DNA from: Streptomyces sp. DT2A-34
GTDB taxonomy: Bacteria; Actinomycetota; Actinomycetes; Streptomycetales; Streptomycetaceae
Direction of reading: 5' to 3'
NCBI RefSeq assembly: GCF_030499515.1
Contig: NZ_JASTWJ010000001.1
Coordinates: forward strand, 8,040,001 to 8,104,000
DNA: 64,000 nucleotides
Position 1 is the first letter of the stretch, and each line of letters opens with the position of its first letter. Made by a program: the position numbers and the translations under genes. This document shows positions 57,168-64,000 of the stretch, piece by piece. Below the pieces are notes generated by a model. It was not told where the DNA came from, ran no database searches, and saw only the letters and a program-made list of their open reading frames with translations.

Positions 57168-58415
57168 GTGTTCGGAATCGTCAGGCCCTGTCGTCATCGG
57201 CTCGGGGAGAAGCTCGCCGGTGAATGGATGGCGCATTTGTGCGGGTTGTGCCTCTCGTTGCGCGGGGACCATGGTCAGTTCGCGCGGATCGTGACGAACT
57301 ACGACGGGCTCCTCATCTCTGTTCTGACGGAGGCTCAGTCCGACAGGAACAGTGGAATGCGGCGTACGGCGGGACCGTGCGCGTTGCGCGGGATGCGGAC
57401 CGCGTCCGTCGCCCAGGGGGAGGGTGCGCGGCTCGCCGCCGCCGTCTCGCTGGTGCTCGCCTCGGCCAAGGTGCGTGACCACGTGGCCGACGGGGACGGG
57501 CTGCTGGCCCGTAAGCCCGTGGCGCTCGCCGCGCGCCGGGTGGCCGCCGGCTGGGGTGCGGCGGGTGCCCGTACCGGGTCGGTCGTCGGGTTCGACACCG
57601 CCGTACTCGTCGACGCCGTGGACCGGCAGGTCGGCATCGAGGCGCTCGCCGGGCCCGGCACGCCGATCCTCGCCGTCACCGAACCGACCGAGACGGCGAC
57701 CGCCGCCGCCTTCGCGCACACCGCGATCCTGGCCGGACGGCCGCACAACGCCGAGCCGCTCGCCGAGGCCGGGCGCCTCTTCGGACGGCTGGCGCACCTC
57801 CTGGACGCCGTGGAGGACCAGGCGGACGACGCCGCGTCGGGTGCGTGGAACCCGCTCACCGCGACCGGGACCTCGCTGCCCGAGGCGCGCCGGCTCGCCG
57901 ACGACGCCGTGCGGGGGGTGCGGCTGGCGCTGCGCGAGGTGGAGTTCACGGACGCCAAGCTCGCGCATCTGCTGCTCGTGCATGAGCTGCGGCGGTCGGT
58001 GGACCGGGCGTTCGGCACGGTGCCGATGTGTGCGTCGCATCAGCCTGGGCCCTATGGGCAGCCGCCGCAGGGGCAGGGGCCGTACGGGGTGCCGCAGAAT
58101 CCGTATGCCGGCCAGAACCCGTATGCCGGCGGGAATCCGTACGCGGGCGGTGGGGGAGTGCCCGGTGGGGGTGGCCACGGTGGTGGCGGTGGTGGTGACT
58201 TCGGTGGGTTCGGTGGTGGGCCGGCCGCTCAGCCGCCGAAGGGGCGGCGTGGGTTCTGGGCCGGCTGCGGGATGTTCTGGCTGCTGTGCTGCACCTGCAA
58301 GCTGTGCTGCGCGAAGGAGTACGAGGGTCCGTGGTCCCGCAAGAAGCGCGAGGGCTGCTGCCGTGACTGCGACTGTGACGGCTGCGACTGCTGCTGCCCC
58401 TGCGACGGCTGCTAG
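57168..58415 (+). CDS. DUF5685 family protein with Cys-rich tail
   Basis: The 415-residue protein starts MFGIVRPCRHRLGEKL and continues HLCGLCLSLRGDHGQFARIVTNYDG, the DUF5685 pattern. A central helix-rich region (about 100-285) is followed by a Gly/Pro/Tyr/Asn repeat (GQPPQGQGPYG, PYAGQNPYAGG) and a very unusual ending: 16 cysteines in the last 49 residues, in CC, CxC and CCC clusters. The tail may bind metal or Fe-S clusters, or be membrane-anchored near the CGMFWLLCC stretch. GTG 57168 has GGGGGAAC upstream. Function unknown. Confidence 0.82.
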   Translation: MFGIVRPCRHRLGEKLAGEWMAHLCGLCLSLRGDHGQFARIVTNYDGLLISVLTEAQSDRNSGMRRTAGPCALRGMRTASVAQGEGARLAAAVSLVLASAKVRDHVADGDGLLARKPVALAARRVAAGWGAAGARTGSVVGFDTAVLVDAVDRQVGIEALAGPGTPILAVTEPTETATAAAFAHTAILAGRPHNAEPLAEAGRLFGRLAHLLDAVEDQADDAASGAWNPLTATGTSLPEARRLADDAVRGVRLALREVEFTDAKLAHLLLVHELRRSVDRAFGTVPMCASHQPGPYGQPPQGQGPYGVPQNPYAGQNPYAGGNPYAGGGGVPGGGGHGGGGGGDFGGFGGGPAAQPPKGRRGFWAGCGMFWLLCCTCKLCCAKEYEGPWSRKKREGCCRDCDCDGCDCCCPCDGC

Positions 58416-58781
58416 GGCCCGTCTCGCGGTCGCTGGAGGATGTCCGGAGAGGTGACTTCCGGACATCCCGGGGGGCGTGGGGCGTGTGTGACGTCGATCT
58501 CGAGGACGCCGATGGGCTCGGGCTCCGGGGAGCGCAACCTGCGCCGAAGGACGGGCCGACAGGGGCGCTGACAGGGGCAGAGACAGCCAACTCGCACAGA
58601 TCGTTCAAAGATTGACGGCCGAAAGGCGCCCTTGCGGCTACCCGCTGTTCGGCCGAATACTCCCCCTCAGCGCTTGTCAGGGGCACGGCGTGTTCGGAAT
58701 CCGGAGACGATCGGCCAGCTGACTGCGCCTCACGGGCCCCACCCCACGCGGGCCCCCGACTTCCCTTGGAGGGAACGAAAC
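58416..58781. other. 366-bp region between the DUF5685 and first protease genes
   Basis: It contains a hairpin (58438-58468) ending the DUF5685 transcript and, farther on, the protease promoter (TTGACGG near 58612 is a possible -35). No gene was recognised. Confidence 0.45.
58438..58468. terminator. Terminator after the DUF5685 gene
   Basis: An 11-bp perfect stem (GGATGTCCGGA with TCCGGACATCC) around a 9-base loop. Confidence 0.75.
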
Positions 58782-59687
58782 GTGAGGATCAAGCGCACCA
58801 CCCCCCGCAGTGGCATTACGAGACGGACCCGGCTGATCGCCGTTTCCTCCGGCCTCGTGGCCGCAGCCGCGATCGCGATCCCCAACGCGACCGCAGCGGA
58901 CTCTCCCACCACCTTCAGTGCCGCTGAGCTCAAGAGCGCCAGCGGCTCGGTGCTGAAGGCTGACATCCCGGGCACCGCCTGGGCGGTCGACAGCAAGACC
59001 AACCGTGTCACGGTGACCGTCGACAGCACGGTCTCCCAGGCGGAGATAGCGAAGATCAAGGAGCAGGCGGGCAGCAATGCCGACGCGCTCACGATCAAGC
59101 GGACCGCCGGCAAGTTCAGCAAGTTCATCCAGGGCGGCGACGCCATCTATGCGAGTAGCTGGCGCTGCTCGCTCGGCTTCAACGTCCAGGACAGCAGCGG
59201 CAACCAGTACTTCCTGACCGCCGGCCACTGCACCGACGGCGCCGGGACCTGGTACTCCAACTCCGGCCGCACCACGGTCATCGGCTCGACCGCCGGCTCC
59301 AGCTTCCCGGGCAACGACTACGGCATCGTGCGCTACTCCGGGTCCGTCAGCCGGCCCGGCACCGCGAACGGCGTGGACATCACCCGCGCGGCCACGCCGA
59401 GCGTGGGCACCACCGTCATCCGTGACGGCTCCACCACCGGTACGCACAGCGGCCGGGTCACCGCCCTGAACGCGACCGTCAACTACGGCGGCGGTGACGT
59501 CGTCGGCGGTCTGATCCAGACCACCGTCTGCGCCGAGCCCGGTGACTCCGGCGGTTCGCTCTACGGCAGCAACGGCACCGCGTACGGTCTGACCTCCGGC
59601 GGCAGCGGCAACTGCAGCTCCGGTGGCACGACCTTCTTCCAGCCGGTCACGGAGGCCCTGAGCGCCTATGGCGTCAGCGTCTACTGA
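58782..59687 (+). CDS. Secreted S1-family serine protease (streptogrisin-like)
   Basis: The 301-residue preproenzyme has a signal peptide ([24 protein letters not shown], cleavage near residue 39), a short prodomain (about 40-115) and a chymotrypsin-like domain with the catalytic triad in FLTAGHC (His), GNDYGIV (Asp) and [11 protein letters not shown] (Ser). Homologues such as SprA/SprB are extracellular proteases. GGAGGGAAC lies 8 bases before GTG 58782. The prodomain is shorter than in the neighbour. Confidence 0.92.
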   Translation: MRIKRTTPRSGITRRTRLIAVSSGLVAAAAIAIPNATAADSPTTFSAAELKSASGSVLKADIPGTAWAVDSKTNRVTVTVDSTVSQAEIAKIKEQAGSNADALTIKRTAGKFSKFIQGGDAIYASSWRCSLGFNVQDSSGNQYFLTAGHCTDGAGTWYSNSGRTTVIGSTAGSSFPGNDYGIVRYSGSVSRPGTANGVDITRAATPSVGTTVIRDGSTTGTHSGRVTALNATVNYGGGDVVGGLIQTTVCAEPGDSGGSLYGSNGTAYGLTSGGSGNCSSGGTTFFQPVTEALSAYGVSVY

Positions 59688-60136
59688 CGTTCGGTCGAAC
59701 GCCGGAATCCGTATGGCCTGATCTGTATGGCCTGATCGGCGTGGATTGACCTGCGACCAGCAGCATGTGAGCCCCCGCACGCAACTGTCGTGCGGGGGCT
59801 CACTCTTGCCCGCGTCACGGTGGTCTCCGCACGGAGGGTCGAATTCAAGACAGGAGTAGACCTTACGCGCTGCTGATGAATAGCTTGCTCGTGGTGTTTG
59901 CTGGGTGAAGAGAGCGGGTGTGACTGTGCACGGTCAAGGTGGCGAGGGGCGTGCAACCGTGTTCTACGCGCGTCCGGAAGTCGACCTTGTGCGCTCCCTG
60001 AGGGCATCGGAATAGTGAGCGTTGTTCAACCGGCCCGGGCGCGACATTTGTTGTGAGCCGCCTTCGTGGCCGTACGCCTTCCGGTTCGTGAGGTCCCCAC
60101 AACCTCTCGGGCCGACCCCCCACAGGAGGACGTAAG
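59688..60136. other. 449-bp region between the two proteases
   Basis: It starts with a terminator (59767-59803) and continues into the second protease promoter, a moderately AT-richer stretch. No gene was recognised. Confidence 0.4.
59767..59803. terminator. Terminator of the first protease gene
   Basis: A perfect 15-bp stem (59767-59781 with 59789-59803) and a 7-base loop. Confidence 0.85.
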
Positions 60137-61219
60137 TTGAAGCACCGACGCATACCCAAGCGGCGTGCAGCCGTGGCAGGTGCGGGCATCGCCGCGCTGG
60201 TTGCCGCGGGAGTGACCTTGCAGACTGCGAACGCGAGTGAGACGCCCGAGGCGCCCGCGCTGAAGACGCTGTCGGTCGGCGCGGCCGGAAAGCTCGCCTC
60301 GACGCTGGCGAAGGACCTCGGCGCGGATGCCGCGGGTACCTACTACGACGCGCAGACCAAGAACCTTGTCGTGAACGTCCTCGACGAGGCCGCCGCCGAC
60401 ACCGTCGAGGCGGCCGGCGCCAAGGCCAGAATCGTCGAGAACTCCCTCGCCGAGCTGAAGAGCGCCCGTACGACGCTCAAGCAGGACGCGACCATCCCCG
60501 GCACCGCCTGGGTGACGGACCCGGCGACCAACAAGGTCGTCGTCACCGCCGACCGCACGGTGTCCGACGCCGAGTGGGCCAAGCTCGGCAAGGTCGTCGA
60601 CGGGCTGGGTGCCACGGCGGAACTCAAGCGGACGAAGGGGGAGTTCAAGCCCTTCGTCGCGGGTGGTGACGCCATCACCGGTAACGGTGGGCGTTGCTCG
60701 CTCGGCTTCAACGTCGTCAAGGGCGGTGAGCCGTTCTTCCTGACCGCCGGGCACTGCACCGAAGGTATCTCCACCTGGTCGGACTCCAGCGGAAACGAGA
60801 TCGGCACCAACGAGACGTCCAGCTTCCCGGACAACGACTACGGGCTGGTCAAGTACACCGCCGAGGTCGACCACCCGAGCGAGGTCAACCTCTACAACGG
60901 CTCCTCGCAGGCCATCAGCGGGGCCGCCGAGGCCACCGTCGGTATGGCCGTCACGCGGAGCGGTTCGACCACCCAGGTGCACGAGGGCAAGGTCACCGGC
61001 CTTGACGCCACCGTGAACTACGGCAACGGCGACATCGTCAACGGTCTGATCCAGACCGACGTCTGCGCCGAGCCCGGTGACAGTGGTGGCTCGCTGTTCT
61101 CCGGTGACAAGGCGATCGGACTCACGTCTGGTGGTAGCGGTGACTGCACCTCCGGTGGGGAGACGTTCTTCCAGCCGGTGACGGAGGCGCTGTCGGCCAC
61201 GGGTACCGAGATCGGCTGA
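60137..61219 (+). CDS. Secreted S1-family serine protease with alpha-lytic-type prodomain
   Basis: The 360-residue preproenzyme has a signal peptide ([23 protein letters not shown]), a longer prodomain (about 35-165) that includes an ALP-type segment ([34 protein letters not shown]), and a trypsin-fold domain with the same triad motifs FLTAGHC, DNDYGLV and [10 protein letters not shown]. The start TTG 60137 has AGGAGG 8 bases upstream. It is closely related to the preceding gene, a tandem duplication of secreted proteases that differ mainly in the prodomain. A terminator follows. Confidence 0.92.
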   Translation: MKHRRIPKRRAAVAGAGIAALVAAGVTLQTANASETPEAPALKTLSVGAAGKLASTLAKDLGADAAGTYYDAQTKNLVVNVLDEAAADTVEAAGAKARIVENSLAELKSARTTLKQDATIPGTAWVTDPATNKVVVTADRTVSDAEWAKLGKVVDGLGATAELKRTKGEFKPFVAGGDAITGNGGRCSLGFNVVKGGEPFFLTAGHCTEGISTWSDSSGNEIGTNETSSFPDNDYGLVKYTAEVDHPSEVNLYNGSSQAISGAAEATVGMAVTRSGSTTQVHEGKVTGLDATVNYGNGDIVNGLIQTDVCAEPGDSGGSLFSGDKAIGLTSGGSGDCTSGGETFFQPVTEALSATGTEIG

Positions 61220-61236
61220 CCGTTCGTCGCTTCGTG

Positions 61237-61271
61237 AAGTCCCGCCCCTGTGTGTGAGGGGCGGGACTTTT
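61237..61271. terminator. Intrinsic terminator of the second protease gene
   Basis: A 12-bp stem (AAGTCCCGCCCC with GGGGCGGGACTT) followed by TTT. Confidence 0.85.
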
Positions 61272-61313
61272 CGTGTGGGCGTGGGGGGGCGCCGTACGTG
61301 GGTGCGGGTGCGT

Positions 61314-62357
61314 CTACGACGCCTTTGCCCTGGGGCCTGTTCGCAGTCGTGCCGCCAGTAGCGTGATCGCGGTTCCTGCCGCCGCCCATGCCGAGAGGAC
61401 CAGGAGTGAGCCGGTCGTGTCGTTGCCCTTGAAGTAGGCGATCGAGCGGGTTGCCCATGTTCCCGCGCCCGGTGGTAGTGCCGGGCCGATGTCTCTCCAG
61501 AACGGGGGGAGCAGTGGGGGTGGGAGGGCGCCGCCCGCGCTCGGGTTGCCCAGGATGACGATGATCAGGATGACCAGGCCGATGCCGGCCAGGCCGAAGA
61601 TGGCCTGGAAGGCGAGCGTGGCCGCGCCTACCGCGAAGATGATCAGGGCGCCGACGCCCCAGAGCGCGGCGATGCTGCCGGGTAGGGCGCCCAGGATCGG
61701 GCCGACGATCAGGGCGCCGCCGAGGCCGCCGACGAGGGCGACTACGGCCATGGCGATGAGGCGGATCACCGAGCGTCTCGGGGTGGGGCGGCCGGCGCCC
61801 GAGCTGATCGTCATGATCGACGCGCAGAGGTAGCCGCCCACGCACCAGCCCACGGTCACGTAGAAGGACGTGAGCCCGTTGGCGTCGTGGCGGTCGGCCG
61901 GGGCCACGTCGAGGGTGCGGAGGGTGCGGGCCTCGGATTTCTCCAGGGTGGTGAGGAGTGTTTCCAGGGTGGTGGCCAGGACTCTGCCACCTCCGGTGGC
62001 CACCAGGAGGGTGTCGGTGGTGCCGGTCGGGTCGATCAGCAGGGCGCCGTCGATGTCGCGGTTCAGGATCTGCTTGCGGGCCGTCGCCTCGTCGGCCACG
62101 GAGTGCGGGTCCAGGGGCTCACCGGGCAGTTTCTCGAGCCGGGTCACCGCCTGCTGGGCGGTGGCCTGGGGTGCCACGACCCCGAAGGGCACGTCCTTGG
62201 GCTTGGGGTCGTGGAGCGCGCCCACGTAGGAGGCGATGAAGAGCAGAGCGAGGGCGACCACGCCGGTCACGAGCAGCGTGGCTCGTGGGGTGACGGCGTC
62301 CTTCACCTCGGCCATGAAGGAGCTGGGTGGAGGGGTGGCGCCCGTGGTCTGCGTCAT
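61314..62357 (-). CDS. YhgE/ABC-2-like membrane protein (DUF3533-type)
   Basis: The 347-residue protein has one N-terminal helix (TLLVTGVVALALLFIASYVGAL), a roughly 120-residue extracellular region (KDVPFGVVAP... LDPHSVADEATARKQILNRDIDGALLID), then about five C-terminal helices. This is the YhgE/Pip or ABC-2-type layout of proteins implicated in lipid or peptide export in Firmicutes and actinobacteria. It is divergent from dnaE2 across 176 bp. The function is unknown. Confidence 0.78.
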   Translation of the reverse strand: MTQTTGATPPPSSFMAEVKDAVTPRATLLVTGVVALALLFIASYVGALHDPKPKDVPFGVVAPQATAQQAVTRLEKLPGEPLDPHSVADEATARKQILNRDIDGALLIDPTGTTDTLLVATGGGRVLATTLETLLTTLEKSEARTLRTLDVAPADRHDANGLTSFYVTVGWCVGGYLCASIMTISSGAGRPTPRRSVIRLIAMAVVALVGGLGGALIVGPILGALPGSIAALWGVGALIIFAVGAATLAFQAIFGLAGIGLVILIIVILGNPSAGGALPPPLLPPFWRDIGPALPPGAGTWATRSIAYFKGNDTTGSLLVLSAWAAAGTAITLLAARLRTGPRAKAS

Positions 62358-62473
62358 GCCCCCACGGTCCGGTCCGCCGGGCGTTTGCGCAGGTGGGAGG
62401 CGGCCGAACGGATGTCGTACGGATGTTCGAGAAACGGTCCGGAAATGGTCTATGGTGGGGGTGGGAGAGTTGG

Positions 62474-62485
62474 GAACTGATGTTC
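62474..62485. promoter_or_regulatory. LexA (SOS) box upstream of dnaE2
   Basis: GAAC-TGAT-GTTC fits the GAAC-N4-GTTC actinobacterial LexA operator exactly and is flanked by G/GA as in known boxes. It lies about 50 bases before the dnaE2 start, fitting damage induction known for dnaE2. Confidence 0.85.
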
Positions 62486-62533
62486 GAGAGCTGCTGTTCG
62501 GCCGGTCTCGGGCTCATGAGTCGGGAGGTGCGT

Positions 62534-64000
62534 GTGCCGGGTTTCACGCATCTGCACACCGTCTCCGGGTTCTCCCTGCGGTACGGCGCCTCGCACCCGG
62601 AGCGGCTGGCCGAGCGTGCCTCCGAGCGGGGTATGGATGCCCTGGCTCTCACCGATCGGGACTCGCTCGGGGGCGCGGTTCGGTTCGCCAAGGCCTGTGC
62701 GGCGGCCGGGGTGCGGCCGTTGTTCGGTGTGGAGCTGGCTGTGGAGGGGTTCGGGCTCTCGGGGGTGGAGGAGTCTGTGGGGCGGCGGCGCCGGGTTCCG
62801 GTGCGGGGTGGCGCCTTTGTCGATGAGTCGATGCCTCGGGTCACCTTTCTTGCTCGGGATGGGGCCCGGGGGTGGGGCGATCTGTGTCGGATCGTTTCGG
62901 CTGCGCATGCCGGTGAAGGGCCGCCGCTGTTGCCCCTGCGCGAGAATCGGGGGACGGTCTGACCGTCCTGCTCGGTGCCGACTCCGATGTGGGGCGTGCG
63001 CTTGCCGCTGGTCGTCCCGATCGGGCGGCCCGGCTGCTCGGGCCCTGGCGGGAGGTCTACGGGGACTCCCTGCGGCTGGAGGCCGTCTGGCACGGGCGTA
63101 AGGGCACCGGTCCGGGATCACTGAGGCTGGCCGCCCGCACCGTCGGCTTCGCCGCCGAGCAGCGGGTGCGGCCTGTGCTGAGCAATGCCGTCCGGTACGC
63201 GGATCCTGGCCTGGGGCCGGTCGCCGATGTGCTGGACGCCGCGCGCCGGCTCGTGCCCATCGACTCCACCAAGGAACTGGACTCCGGTGAGGCCTGGCTC
63301 AAGGGCGCGGGTGAGATGGCGCGGGTCGCCGAGCGGGTTGTCGAGGCTGCGGGCTTTCGGCGCGATGCCGCGTACAGGTTGTTGGAGCAGACCGGGGCTG
63401 CCGCCGCCGAGTGTCTCGTCGATCCCGAGGACGACCTCGGTATCGGCAGCGTTCACTTCCCCGAGCCGTATCTCGTCGGCGCCGGGCAGCGCACCGCCCA
63501 GCGGGCGCTGGCCTCGCGGGCGGTGGCGGGCATGGTGCTGCGCGGCTATGACGGGCGGCGGGCGTACTGGGAGCGGATGCATCAGGAGCTGGACATCATC
63601 GCCCATCACGGGTTCGCCTCCTATTTCCTGACGGTCGCTCAAGTCGTGGATGACGTGCGGAAGATGGGGATTCGGGTGGCCGCGCGTGGGTCCGGTGCGG
63701 GGTCGCTCGTCAACCATCTGCTCGGCATCGCGCACGCCGATCCCGTGGAGCACGGGCTGTTGATGGAGCGCTTCCTGTCCAAGCGGCGGCTGGTGCTGCC
63801 CGACATCGACATCGACGTGGAGTCCGCGCGGCGGCTGGAGGTCTATCGCGCGATCATCGACCGGTTCGGGCGTGAGAGGGTCGCGACCGTCTCGATGCCG
63901 GAGACCTATCGGGTGCGGCATGCGATCCGGGATGTGGGTGCGGCTCTGTCCATGGACCCGGCCGACATCGACCGCATCGCCAAGTCTTTTCCGCACATCC
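62534..64000 (+). CDS. dnaE2: Error-prone DNA polymerase DnaE2, 5' part, one frameshift
   Basis: From GTG 62534 (GGGAGG about 5 bases upstream) the frame starts VPGFTHLHTVSGFSLRYGASHPERL, the PHP domain opening of DnaE2. In a five-G run at 62949-62953 the frame is lost and stops at 62962; adding one G restores ENRGDGLTVLLGA and the homologous sequence continues to the window end, with LPDIDIDVESARRL of the polymerase core at about 63800. The protein is about 1100 residues in relatives, so the gene runs off the window. The single-base deletion is either real or a homopolymer error. Confidence 0.88.

Noticed and set aside
57183..57196. AGGCCCTGTCGTCA, 14 bp identical to the MITE end
   Set aside because: It lies in frame in the DUF5685 coding sequence (VRPCRH) with no second inverted copy; treated as coincidence.
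51518..61219. I78 inhibitor as dedicated inhibitor of the two secreted proteases
   Set aside because: The inhibitor-like protein has no visible signal peptide and lies 7 kb away; no supporting linkage.

Overview
This window is chromosomal DNA from a Streptomyces. The DNA is GC-rich, genes end overwhelmingly in G/C codons, GTG and TTG starts are common, and the core gene order (recN-nadK-tlyA; pyrG; ald; parA-scpA-scpB-rluB; aroH-tyrA; cmk-plsC-der; sepF paralog; dnaE2) is the order known from Streptomyces chromosomes. No tRNA, rRNA, CRISPR, prophage or secondary-metabolite cluster was seen. About 58 protein genes or gene remnants are called.

Layout. 1-6 kb: a DUF1015 protein, a NagD-type HAD hydrolase, and an iron-box-controlled FecCD-type siderophore importer (two permeases, a 36-codon coupled mini-ORF and an ATPase), then an SCP2 protein. 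6-11.5 kb: TlyA-type rRNA methyltransferase, NAD kinase, RecN and a glycosyltransferase. 11.5-19.3 kb: PucR regulator, an amino-acid permease with two frameshifts, an LLM oxidoreductase, an FAD-linked oxidase and a GH15 glycosidase. 19.7-25.8 kb: pyrG, a Nudix hydrolase, a P-loop/TPR protein and ald. 26.1-31 kb: one tight segregation operon, parA, a ribbon-helix-helix-like gene, scpA, scpB and rluB. 31-34.3 kb: an NrtR-type Nudix regulator with its own palindrome, an ADP-ribosylglycohydrolase and two pol-beta-type nucleotidyltransferases; this is the best candidate for a poorly described system. 34.3-41 kb: a Rieske lipoprotein with a decayed membrane partner, aroH-tyrA, an intergenic repeat field, cmk-plsC-der and two Streptomyces-type hypotheticals. 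41-49.4 kb: two tandem resuscitation-promoting-factor-like enzymes, a branched-chain amino-acid-type ABC importer in which LivH, LivM and LivG are fused into one polypeptide, its binding protein, an Mtb12-like lipoprotein, and a gene cut short by a 69-bp MITE that abuts ctaD. 49.4-64 kb: ctaD, an I78 inhibitor, PAP2 phosphatase, MFS exporter, glutaryl-CoA-type dehydrogenase behind a 17-bp palindrome, sepF paralog, a Cys-rich DUF5685 protein, two secreted streptogrisin-type proteases, a YhgE-like membrane protein, and the 5' part of dnaE2 behind a LexA box.

How genes fit together. Iron import is predicted to be repressed by a DmdR/IdeR-type regulator. NrtR, whose family binds ADP-ribose, lies directly upstream of an enzyme family that releases ADP-ribose, which suggests feedback. 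ParA, the RHH-like protein and ScpAB are translationally coupled and probably act in chromosome condensation and segregation. The Liv importer appears to have one degenerate and one canonical ATPase site. Three places need a read-level check for frameshifts: the permease (two sites) and dnaE2 (one G-run).

All family names rest on motif and length recognition by eye. No database search was possible.
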